DNA of 5,814 nt, from NCBI GenBank assembly GCA_900555925.1, contig USMU01000079.1, forward strand, positions 1-5,814. Reading direction: 5' to 3'. The position numbers and the translations under genes are program-made. This DNA is from an uncultured Clostridium sp. (GTDB taxonomy: Bacteria > Bacillota > Clostridia > Christensenellales > Borkfalkiaceae). The notes below the pieces were generated by a model. It was not told where the DNA came from, did not search any database, and saw only the letters and a list, made by a program, of their open reading frames with translations. Positions 1 to 5,401 of this stretch are shown here, piece by piece. Each line of letters begins with the position of its first letter. Position 1 is the first letter of the stretch.

Positions 1-482
1 GCTCCAATGCCGCCGGAATTTTCAGTGCGTTTCTTTCGGATAAATCGGTGAAACTGTACGGTGCGGAGCCCTTGGGACGGGGGACGGGCATAGGCGACAA
101 CGCGGCGAGCGTCGCTTTCGGGACGCCCGCCGTCCTGCACGGGTTCAGAAGTCTCGTCCTTCAAGATAAGGACGGGGAGCCCGCGGAAGCGTATTCGGTG
201 GCGAGCGGCTTGGACTATCCCTCCGTGGGTCCCGAACACGCCTACCTTCACGCGATCGGACGGGCGGAGTATGTCGGAGTGACGGACGAAGAAGCGCTGT
301 CCGCCTTTCGGACGCTGTCGCTGTCGGAGGGAATTATCCCCGCGTTGGAAAGCGCTCACGCGGTCGCGTATGCGTTGAAGCTCGCAAAGGAGCTGGGCAG
401 GGGAAAGAGTATCGTCGTCAATCTCTCCGGCCGCGGCGATAAAGACGTCGAATTTGTCTTGAACGAGTATTTTCGGGAATAA
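1..482 (+). CDS. trpB: Tryptophan synthase beta subunit, C-terminal fragment (5' end outside window)
   Basis: This subunit condenses indole with L-serine to give L-tryptophan using pyridoxal phosphate, in the cytoplasm as part of the alpha2-beta2 TrpAB complex. About 159 residues are visible, reading in the frame that begins at base 3. The fragment opens with SNA, the end of the GGGSNA loop that holds the cofactor phosphate. It then shows GLDYPSVGPEHAYL, EGIIPALESAHA (the Glu at 348-350 matches the catalytic Glu350 of E. coli TrpB) and NLSGRGDKD (the Ser at 426-428 is the residue that contacts the pyridine nitrogen). These motifs run colinear with E. coli TrpB, and the remaining length (159 versus about 163 residues) fits, so the C-terminus is intact. 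The motif set is that of standard TrpB1 rather than the longer TrpB2. No trpA follows: a terminator and a converging gene come next, so trpB is the last gene of its unit here. The internal GTG at 48 is not the true start. The identification is secure. Confidence 0.97.
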   Translation, partial: SNAAGIFSAFLSDKSVKLYGAEPLGRGTGIGDNAASVAFGTPAVLHGFRSLVLQDKDGEPAEAYSVASGLDYPSVGPEHAYLHAIGRAEYVGVTDEEALSAFRTLSLSEGIIPALESAHAVAYALKLAKELGRGKSIVVNLSGRGDKDVEFVLNEYFRE

Positions 483-524
483 AACTGAACGGAGGCTTTG
501 GAAAAATTTCGGTAAAGCGGTATC

Positions 525-563
525 GGAATAAATCCGAAGGTATCTCTTTGGGAATAAATCCGA
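525..563. repeat. 13-bp direct repeat pair in the trpB-ogg spacer
   Basis: GGAATAAATCCGA occurs at 525-537 and again, identical, at 551-563, 26 bp apart. GGTATC is also doubled (519-524 and 539-544). The first copy can fold as a small hairpin with TCGGA (523-527) pairing to TCCGA (533-537). The pair lies between the trpB stop and the terminator, so it would be in the trpB 3' UTR. No function is assigned. It may be a local duplication. Confidence 0.6.
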
Positions 564-582
564 GCGAACCCCCGCGGAAATA

Positions 583-616
583 AAAAGGGAAGGCGCTTTT
601 TAAGCGTCTCCCTTTT
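583..616. terminator. Bidirectional intrinsic terminator between trpB and ogg
   Basis: AAAAGGGA (583-590) pairs with TCCCTTTT (609-616). After a single bulged A at 591, GGCGCTT (592-598) pairs with AAGCGTC (602-608), with one G-T wobble and a three-base loop at 599-601. On the minus strand the stem is followed by a run of five T (complement of 582-586). On the plus strand the stem itself ends in four T. The hairpin therefore suits both converging genes. It overlaps the last codons of the glycosylase gene, whose stop codon (complement of 600-602) falls at the loop. Confidence 0.85.
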
Positions 617-1439
617 CGCGTTTGTAATAGAAGAGATATTGCTGAAAGATTCCCGCGTTCGGTCCGAATTTATCGACGAAAAAGCGGTTGATTTTTTCGC
701 GGTCGGTCTCCGTCCCGCCGAAGTTTTCCCGATAGAGCTTGGCGATCCAGGTATCCACGGGAAACGCCGCCGTTTCGCGGAAAGCGAACAGGGAAATGCA
801 GTCCGCCACCTTGTTTCCGATACCCTTGTATTCGTTGAGCGCGTTCCTCAAATCCCTGCCCCGTTTGTTTTCGAGCGGCGCCGTCCCTTCGGCGTATAGC
901 TTTTTCGAGGTTTCGGAAATGTATTTCGCGCGGTATCCGAGCCCCAAATCCCGATAAAACCCCTCGTCCTTTTCCGCGAGCTTTTCAAGCGCGGGAAAAG
1001 CGAAGTACTCCCTTCCCGCGAAAGATTTTTTCTCTCCCAGCGCCGCGCAGAGACGGGAGAGGATTCCCTTGATTCTCGGAATGTTGTTTTGCTGGGAAAC
1101 GATAAAGCTCACTATACATTCGGCCTTGTCCTGCCGCAGGATTCGCAGTCCCTTTCCGAACCGCGCGGCGGCGGAGAGAACGGGGACGGAAAAACTTTCC
1201 GCTTCCGAAATCAGAGCGGCGTAATCCGTCTGAAAATCGAAATAATTGCGGAAGTATTCCTCGTCCGCGTTTTCACATTCGAGGCGGATGTTTTTTCCGT
1301 CGGGAAAGAGCAGGCATGCCTTATCTGCGGACAACACAAAGTAGCCGCCTTCTTCGACGGGACAAAAGCGAAACGTCTGACCGCTTTCCAGCGTCGCTTT
1401 CGGGGAAAAATATTCGTTGGGAAAAAGAATAGAAACCAT
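600..1439 (-). CDS. ogg: OGG1-type 8-oxoguanine DNA glycosylase/AP lyase (HhH-GPD family)
   Basis: This enzyme removes 8-oxoguanine from DNA and can nick the resulting abasic site. It has 279 residues. The N-terminal OGG domain includes SGQTFRF (19-25), where Gly20 corresponds to human Gly42, the residue that reads 8-oxoG. SQQNNIPRI (115-123) and LGLGYRAKYI (165-174) match the OGG1 core. The helix-hairpin-helix is YKGIGNKVADC (204-214), where Lys210 matches the Schiff-base Lys249 and Cys214 matches Cys253. PVDTW (227-231) supplies Asp229, matching Asp268. Near the end, GIFQQYLF gives Gln266 and Phe270, equivalents of the base-pocket residues Gln315 and Phe319. All catalytic residues are present. 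One difference is Gln117 where human OGG1 has Asn149. The gene starts 9 nt after the upstream transporter gene's stop and shows no Shine-Dalgarno site, so translational coupling and co-transcription are likely. AlkA-type alkylation repair is a less likely alternative. Confidence 0.93.
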   Translation of the reverse strand: MVSILFPNEYFSPKATLESGQTFRFCPVEEGGYFVLSADKACLLFPDGKNIRLECENADEEYFRNYFDFQTDYAALISEAESFSVPVLSAAARFGKGLRILRQDKAECIVSFIVSQQNNIPRIKGILSRLCAALGEKKSFAGREYFAFPALEKLAEKDEGFYRDLGLGYRAKYISETSKKLYAEGTAPLENKRGRDLRNALNEYKGIGNKVADCISLFAFRETAAFPVDTWIAKLYRENFGGTETDREKINRFFVDKFGPNAGIFQQYLFYYKREKGDA

Positions 1440-1448
1440 AAATTATCG

Positions 1449-4376
1449 TTACAGGGCGCGAATGGATTCGACGGGTTTTTTCTTTGCCGTGTGGTAGACG
1501 GGCAGGAATGTGGCGACGAGCGCCGTGACGAGCGCCACGTCCACCAGCATGAGGACGGACAGAGGCCCGAACACGAAAATGGAAACACCCGCTAAAAGCG
1601 CGCTCACCTCGGCGTTGATGAAGTGGCAGGCAACGATGCCGCCCGCGCAGGAGAGCAGGATACAGATGACGGAGATGACGAGGGATTCCGAAAAGAAAAT
1701 TTTGAATACGTCGAAGCTCCTCGCGCCGACCGCGCGGAGAATGCCGATTTCCTTTTTCTTATAGGAAATGGATATGGAAATAAAATTACAGAGCAGCAGT
1801 GCGGAGAACGCCGCTATAACGAGCCCCGCATAGAGAAATACTTTATACAAAGTATCCACCATTCCAGAAGCGTTTTGAACAGCGCTTACAAGCGCGCAAT
1901 CGAGGCGGATTCCGCTGTCGTCTGCCTGCCATTTTCCCGTATTCGCGGCGAGAAAATCCGTCTGAGCGGCGCTGCGGTCGTAGGGGAGAATGATTGCGTC
2001 GTATACGGCATCTTCGGGAACTTTGTAATTCGTGATTTGCCGTTCGTCGTTCGGGTCATAAAGTGCCTTGGTTAACATTTCCTCCGTCTCCTCGTCTGTG
2101 AGGATATACGAGTCGGGAATATTGTATAAATAGCCGCTCGCTAACGAGATTCCGACGGTGGTTAACGGATAATCGAGGAGGGGATTTTCGTAAGAGTCCT
2201 CCAAGGTAAACTCTTTCAGCGAAAGTTCCCATTCTTTCATGAATGAAAATATATCGGAAAGATATTCCAAGGTCATTTCTTCACTGAGAGGTTCACCGGT
2301 ATAATCATTATAGCCCCGTTCGATCGCCAAAAGCTTATCGTTGATAGAAGGCGCGGAAGATGAACCGTAATTTAATTGTTGGTCAAGCTCCCAAAGTTCT
2401 TCTACCGTCAGGTCGGGGATTCTGTTTGCCAACGCAATTTCGAGCAATTTCGAAAATGTTCGGATAGGCACGACGACTTCTCCCTTGTCCGGCTGCGTCT
2501 TTCCCTCCTCGAAAAATGTAACCGGAATTTTATCGCGGAATTTTCCGAAAGAGGCATAATAACAGTCATAATAGTCGGAAGCCTGTATGTAGACCTGTTT
2601 TGAGGAAAAAAGCTCCCTCAGACGTTCTCCCGAAGAAGTCCTTTTGAGGCTGTCGAAAAACGAATTTGTAAATATAGCCGCTTCGTAGGCTTTAATATCT
2701 TCTTGAAAAGAGTATTGTAAATCATAATCTATTTCCGCGGATTCCGTAGAATCTTTTACGGCGTCATACGCAGAGGGGATTTTTCCGCAATCGTATATAC
2801 CGACAATCGTGAACGAAATATTGTTCAACACGGCTTTTTTTCCGATGAGGGAATTTCTGTCCGTGAGCGTATATTCTTCCTTTGTTTCGGGGTCAAGAAG
2901 TCCGTTTTCTATGAAACAGTCGGCCTGATAAGAAGAAATGCAGATTTCGTCGTCCTCTTGGGGAAGAACGCCGCAGACCATTTTTTCGGAAAAATCCGTT
3001 TCCGAGGCGGAGAGGACATAGCGGTTCATATTTTCATAATAGACACTTTTGCCCTGATTGGAGTTATGGAAAGAACTCTGCCAACGGATTGCGGGCATAG
3101 CTCCGGGAAACCGTTCCCTGTATGCTTCGACTTCGGCGGGCGTAAAGGGCGTTTCTTGGTCTTGGTTCCAAGAATAAAAATTTTCGCCTTCGCCTCTTTC
3201 GACGGTCATCCGATATCTCTTTGAAACGCTCATCGTCGTGTAGTCGGAACTGCGGAGATTGCTCTTCATCGTCGCTTCTTCGTCGTAGACCATCATGGTG
3301 GAAAGGAGTCCGAACATGACGAAAGAAACCGTACAGAGGAGTATGGTGAAGAACAGGCGCAGAGGTTTGGATTTCATTCCCGAAATGCCTATTTTCACCG
3401 CGTGGCGCGCGGGGAGCTTGGAACGGATAAATCTGCTGTCGTCGGGGGAATATTCTTTCTTCGGCGTCTGTTTTTCGTCCGTCGGGCGGAACACTTCTTT
3501 CGAACCGTCGTCTTGAAGCCTTGAAACCTGCTTAAACAGCGAAATCTCCCTTTGGTCGCCCGAGATGACGACGCTGCCCTCCGTGCGCGTCAGAAAGGCT
3601 TTTACGGCCTCAAAATCGGTATCCGAAAGCGCCGCGCCCGACTTCACGCAGAGCGTGTCGCCCGAAACCGTGAGGTTGGCGCTTAAAGCGGCGCTCTCCG
3701 CGCGCGCCTTGCTGACGTCGGAGATGATTTTTCCGTCTTTGAGTTCGACGATGCGATCCCCGTACTGTTCCGCGAAATCCCTGTCGTGGGAAACGACGAT
3801 GACGAGTTTGTTTTCCGAGAGCTTTTTCAAAGTATCGAGCACCTGTTTCCCCGTAGAGGAATCGAGCGCGCCCGTCGGCTCGTCCGCCATGATGATTTCG
3901 GGATTTTTGACGAGCGCCCGTGCGATCGCGATGCGCTGCTTCTGTCCGCCCGAAAGGGTGTTGGGCTTGCGCTTTGCGTAACCCGACAGATCCACGTCGG
4001 CAAGGAGCTTTTCTATCGTCTTTTTGTCCTTAGGCTTGCCTTGTAGTTCGAGCGCGAGCGCGATATTGTCCTCGACGGAAAATTCGTCCAGAATATTGTA
4101 TTCCTGGAACACGAATCCCACGAAGGTGTTGCGGTAGCTGTCGAAATCGCTTTGGGTAAAGTCCCTGCTGCTCCTGCCCTTGACGACGATTTCCCCCGAC
4201 GTGGGGGAATCGAGTCCGCCGCAGACGTTCAAAAGCGTGGATTTTCCGCTTCCGCTCCGTCCCAAAAGAAAGACCATGCCCTTTTCGGGAAAGCGCAGGG
4301 AGACGTCGTCCAGCGCCCGGACGTCCGCGCCGCCCTTTGTCTTGTAGAGTTTTGTGAGGTGAATGACTTCCAACAT
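1449..4376 (-). CDS. ABC transporter, fused ATP-binding protein and FtsX/MacB-like permease
   Basis: This is a 975-residue membrane protein joining an ATPase to its own permease. ATPase domain, about 1-220: Walker A GRSGSGKST (39-47), Q-loop Gln91, signature LSGGQ (141-145), Walker B IIMADE (161-166), D-loop near 171-175 and H-loop His197. This order and the EPTGALD sequence fit the LolD/MacB/BceA class. A linker of about 120 residues follows. A first membrane helix at about 340-364 comes next, then a hydrophilic, presumably extracytoplasmic domain of about 480 residues (365-842). Three C-terminal helices follow (about 846-866, 893-917 and 930-957), with the FtsX-type motif KKKEIGILRAVGAR between them. 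MacB-like proteins act as mechanotransmission or export machines. The substrate here cannot be read from sequence; peptide, antibiotic or lipoprotein-related roles are all possible. The ATG is preceded by AGGAGA at 7 nt. The extracytoplasmic part is visibly AT-richer than the ATPase part. The glycosylase gene follows 9 nt downstream. Confidence 0.92.
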   Translation of the reverse strand: MLEVIHLTKLYKTKGGADVRALDDVSLRFPEKGMVFLLGRSGSGKSTLLNVCGGLDSPTSGEIVVKGRSSRDFTQSDFDSYRNTFVGFVFQEYNILDEFSVEDNIALALELQGKPKDKKTIEKLLADVDLSGYAKRKPNTLSGGQKQRIAIARALVKNPEIIMADEPTGALDSSTGKQVLDTLKKLSENKLVIVVSHDRDFAEQYGDRIVELKDGKIISDVSKARAESAALSANLTVSGDTLCVKSGAALSDTDFEAVKAFLTRTEGSVVISGDQREISLFKQVSRLQDDGSKEVFRPTDEKQTPKKEYSPDDSRFIRSKLPARHAVKIGISGMKSKPLRLFFTILLCTVSFVMFGLLSTMMVYDEEATMKSNLRSSDYTTMSVSKRYRMTVERGEGENFYSWNQDQETPFTPAEVEAYRERFPGAMPAIRWQSSFHNSNQGKSVYYENMNRYVLSASETDFSEKMVCGVLPQEDDEICISSYQADCFIENGLLDPETKEEYTLTDRNSLIGKKAVLNNISFTIVGIYDCGKIPSAYDAVKDSTESAEIDYDLQYSFQEDIKAYEAAIFTNSFFDSLKRTSSGERLRELFSSKQVYIQASDYYDCYYASFGKFRDKIPVTFFEEGKTQPDKGEVVVPIRTFSKLLEIALANRIPDLTVEELWELDQQLNYGSSSAPSINDKLLAIERGYNDYTGEPLSEEMTLEYLSDIFSFMKEWELSLKEFTLEDSYENPLLDYPLTTVGISLASGYLYNIPDSYILTDEETEEMLTKALYDPNDERQITNYKVPEDAVYDAIILPYDRSAAQTDFLAANTGKWQADDSGIRLDCALVSAVQNASGMVDTLYKVFLYAGLVIAAFSALLLCNFISISISYKKKEIGILRAVGARSFDVFKIFFSESLVISVICILLSCAGGIVACHFINAEVSALLAGVSIFVFGPLSVLMLVDVALVTALVATFLPVYHTAKKKPVESIRAL

Positions 4377-4383
4377 ATTCTCT

Positions 4384-4389
4384 TCTCCT
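4384..4389 (-). promoter_or_regulatory. Ribosome binding site of the ABC transporter gene
   Basis: On the minus strand AGGAGA lies 7 nt before the ATG at 4376. It fixes the start at the beginning of the conserved MLEVIHLTKLY stretch typical of this ATPase class. Confidence 0.85.
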
Positions 4390-4403
4390 AAAAGTGCCGA
4401 GCC

Positions 4404-4446
4404 GCGTTTTCTTTCCCCGAAAGAAAATCTCCGGAAAGAGAAACGC
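4404..4446 (-). promoter_or_regulatory. Leader with two mutually exclusive hairpins upstream of the ABC transporter
   Basis: In the predicted 100-nt leader, GAAAGAAAACGC (complement of 4404-4415) can pair with two upstream segments. One is TTTTCTTTC (complement of 4419-4427), giving a perfect 9-bp stem with a 3-base loop. The other is GCGTTTCTCTTTC (complement of 4434-4446), giving a 12-bp stem with one bulged base. The two foldings compete for the same segment. No U-run follows the short stem, so it is not an evident terminator. Any role in controlling translation is inference. Confidence 0.4.
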
Positions 4447-4472
4447 GCTCATAGTTTCCCGCTTAATGGTTC

Positions 4473-4488
4473 ATATTGTATACAGTAT
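4473..4488. promoter_or_regulatory. Candidate operator dyad over the ABC transporter promoter
   Basis: ATATTGTATACAGTAT is a 16-bp dyad centred on GTATAC (4478-4483) with only one mismatched pair. It covers the stretch from the -10 box to the predicted start point of the minus-strand promoter, a typical repressor position. The binding protein is unknown. No regulator gene adjoins it on that side. Confidence 0.5.
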
Positions 4489-4512
4489 AGCATATTTTCC
4501 GCCCGAAAGCAA
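4484..4512 (-). promoter_or_regulatory. Sigma-A promoter of the ABC transporter-ogg unit
   Basis: On the minus strand, TTGCTT (4507-4512) and TATACT (4484-4489) are separated by 17 bp, and TGC directly precedes the -10 to make an extended -10. The -35 matches consensus only in TTG, which suits the extended -10. Transcription would begin near 4477, giving a leader of about 100 nt. Confidence 0.7.
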
Positions 4513-4559
4513 TCGGTTGGGAAAAAATAAAATAAAACGAAAGAATTTACAATCCGCTA

Positions 4560-4588
4560 TTGACAAAAAGCGGAAGATATGGTATAAT
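4560..4588 (+). promoter_or_regulatory. Consensus sigma-A promoter of the SecB-like gene
   Basis: TTGACA (4560-4565) and TATAAT (4583-4588) are both perfect consensus boxes with 17 bp between them, and TGG before the -10 makes an extended -10 as well. An A-rich tract (about 4521-4550) upstream resembles an UP element. The start point should be near 4595, leaving a leader of about 32 nt. This predicts strong, largely constitutive expression. Confidence 0.93.
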
Positions 4589-4613
4589 TAGAAAAATCAA
4601 AATATTCGATAAC

Positions 4614-4618
4614 GAGGT
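4614..4618 (+). promoter_or_regulatory. Ribosome binding site of the SecB-like gene
   Basis: GAGGT ends 8 nt before the ATG at 4627, supporting that start codon. Confidence 0.8.
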
Positions 4619-4626
4619 ATTCGATT

Positions 4627-5076
4627 ATGAAATATGCATTGAGAGGCATTACTGCCGAAGAACTTTCTTACACCATCAATCGGGTGAAAATGGAAAAAAA
4701 CACGAAATTTGAAATCAAGCCCCAGTTTTCCCGTACCATCAGAAGAGTTCAGGAAAACGACAAGCTCTATTTCGTTTCCCTCGAAGTGAAAGTGGAATCC
4801 ACCGAGACCGAACCCAAGCCCTTCAATCTGAAAGCGCGTCTGGTCGGCATTTTCGAGGCGGAGGACGTCAAGACCGACGAGGACAGACAGGTTCTCGCCA
4901 TCAGCACCACCGAAATCGTGTATCCTTACCTGAGAAGCGCGGTTTCCGCTCTGACGGCGAACGCTTTCATCAACCCCCTCATTCTCCCTGTAATCCCCGC
5001 GGGTACCATGTTCCCCGAGGACAGGGGCGAAAAGAACGCGACTCTCTCCTTCGAGAATCCCGAAATGCTCAACTGA
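4627..5076 (+). CDS. secB: SecB-like protein-export chaperone
   Basis: This 149-residue protein has no signal peptide or membrane helix, so it is cytosolic. It looks like the SecB family, whose tetramers hold unfolded preproteins and pass them to SecA. Length fits (E. coli SecB is about 155 residues). A central beta-rich part contains LYFVSLEVKVE (47-57) and KARLVGIFEAED (69-80), matching the strand bearing the family's G-x-F pattern. IVYPYLRSAVSALT (97-110) resembles the LFPYARECITSMV helix of SecB, followed by INPLILPVIP (115-124) in place of the LNLAPVNF segment. The assignment rests on these patterns, and overall identity is low. Most Bacillota lack classical SecB, although SecB-like proteins occur in them and with toxin-antitoxin systems (Rv1957 in Mycobacterium). 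No toxin or antitoxin gene adjoins this one. It is monocistronic, with a consensus promoter and its own terminator. The alternative is a SecB-fold protein with a different role. Confidence 0.75.
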   Translation: MKYALRGITAEELSYTINRVKMEKNTKFEIKPQFSRTIRRVQENDKLYFVSLEVKVESTETEPKPFNLKARLVGIFEAEDVKTDEDRQVLAISTTEIVYPYLRSAVSALTANAFINPLILPVIPAGTMFPEDRGEKNATLSFENPEMLN

Positions 5077-5081
5077 GACGT

Positions 5082-5180
5082 ATCGTTCGGTACGCGTGAC
5101 GAAAATCGTACCGCTCGGTGTGTTTGACTCGAACACAATCGTTCGGTATATTTAATTAAAACAGAATCGTTCGGTATATA
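5082..5180. repeat. Degenerate 28-bp tandem repeat array after secB
   Basis: Four copies of a unit begin exactly 28 bp apart at 5082, 5110, 5138 and 5166. Copies 1, 3 and 4 start with the identical ATCGTTCGGTA; copy 2 has ACCGCTCGGTG. The rest of each unit varies, but a dyad sits at about the same place in the first three copies: CGGTACG/CGTACCG (5088-5094 with 5107-5113), TGTGTT/AACACA (5119-5124 with 5132-5137) and TTTAATTAAA (5151-5160). The fourth copy runs into the terminator stem. The array lies between the secB stop and its terminator, so it is transcribed as 3' UTR. Confidence 0.8.
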
Positions 5181-5181
5181 T

Positions 5182-5216
5182 AACCGGGACAACCCAAAGG
5201 TTGTCTCGGTTTTTTT
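5182..5216 (+). terminator. Intrinsic terminator of the SecB-like gene
   Basis: AACCGGGACAACC (5182-5194) pairs with GGTTGTCTCGGTT (5199-5211) as a 13-bp stem with one G-U pair around a four-base loop (CAAA). It merges into a run of seven T at 5210-5216. It lies about 105 nt after the secB stop. Confidence 0.95.
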
Positions 5217-5277
5217 CTGTGCGGCAAAAATCTGCTTCACCGCTTTGTTTGACGTTTTTGAAAACGACCCCGTTTCG

Positions 5278-5316
5278 CGCCGTCTTTGTTTCGTCTCCGT
5301 AAAACGGCGTTTTTTT
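5278..5316 (+). terminator. Possible weak second terminator
   Basis: CGCCGT (5278-5283) can pair with ACGGCG (5304-5309) across a 20-base loop, or CCGT (5297-5300) with ACGG (5304-5307). Seven T follow at 5310-5316. The stem is short or the loop long, so this may be a backup to the strong terminator upstream or a chance pairing. Confidence 0.3.
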
Positions 5317-5327
5317 GTTCAAAACGC

Positions 5328-5356
5328 TTGACTTTTTTCCGAAAACATTATAAAAT
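5328..5356 (+). promoter_or_regulatory. Sigma-A promoter of the TetR-type gene
   Basis: TTGACT (5328-5333) and TAAAAT (5351-5356) are 17 bp apart, each one mismatch from consensus. The shifted -10 TATAAA (5349-5354) would leave only a 15-bp spacer. Predicted start is near 5363, about 39 nt before the coding region. Confidence 0.75.
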
Positions 5357-5374
5357 AACATATGTTATATAACA
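5355..5374. promoter_or_regulatory. Overlapping palindromes, likely autoregulatory operator
   Basis: ATAACATATGTTAT (5355-5368) is a perfect 14-bp palindrome and TGTTATATAACA (5363-5374) a perfect 12-bp one. They share TGTTAT and their centres are 7 bp apart. Together they cover the end of the -10 box and the predicted start site. TetR-family repressors commonly bind such sites in front of their own genes, so autorepression is a reasonable inference. Confidence 0.65.
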
Positions 5375-5387
5375 GATGATATTTTAC

Positions 5388-5392
5388 GGAGG
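5388..5392 (+). promoter_or_regulatory. Ribosome binding site of the TetR-type gene
   Basis: GGAGG ends 9 nt before the ATG at 5402, fixing that start. Confidence 0.85.
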
Positions 5393-5401
5393 AAAACGGA
5401 T

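Noticed and set aside
1089..1595. 168-codon plus-strand frame opposite ogg and the transporter end
   Set aside because: It overlaps two conserved minus-strand genes and shows no domain or ribosome site.
4407..4427. Intrinsic terminator in the transporter leader (9-bp hairpin)
   Set aside because: The hairpin is AT-rich and is not followed by a U-run in the sense direction.
4394..4591. 65-codon plus-strand reading frame across the divergent control region
   Set aside because: It lies over both promoters and the transporter leader, has no ribosome site and a Lys/Arg-rich composition expected from A-rich DNA.
4597..5136. 179-codon minus-strand frame opposite secB
   Set aside because: It is antisense to a well-supported gene with consensus promoter and terminator, and has low-complexity Phe/Glu/Gly content typical of a shadow frame.
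5082..5180. CRISPR array (28-bp period resembles a repeat length)
   Set aside because: Units abut directly with no unique spacers, only 11 bases are well conserved, and no cas gene is near.
5253..5266. Palindrome CGTTTTTGAAAACG as an operator
   Set aside because: It lies about 60 bp upstream of the TetR -35 box, is simple A/T-run sequence, and has no promoter overlap.
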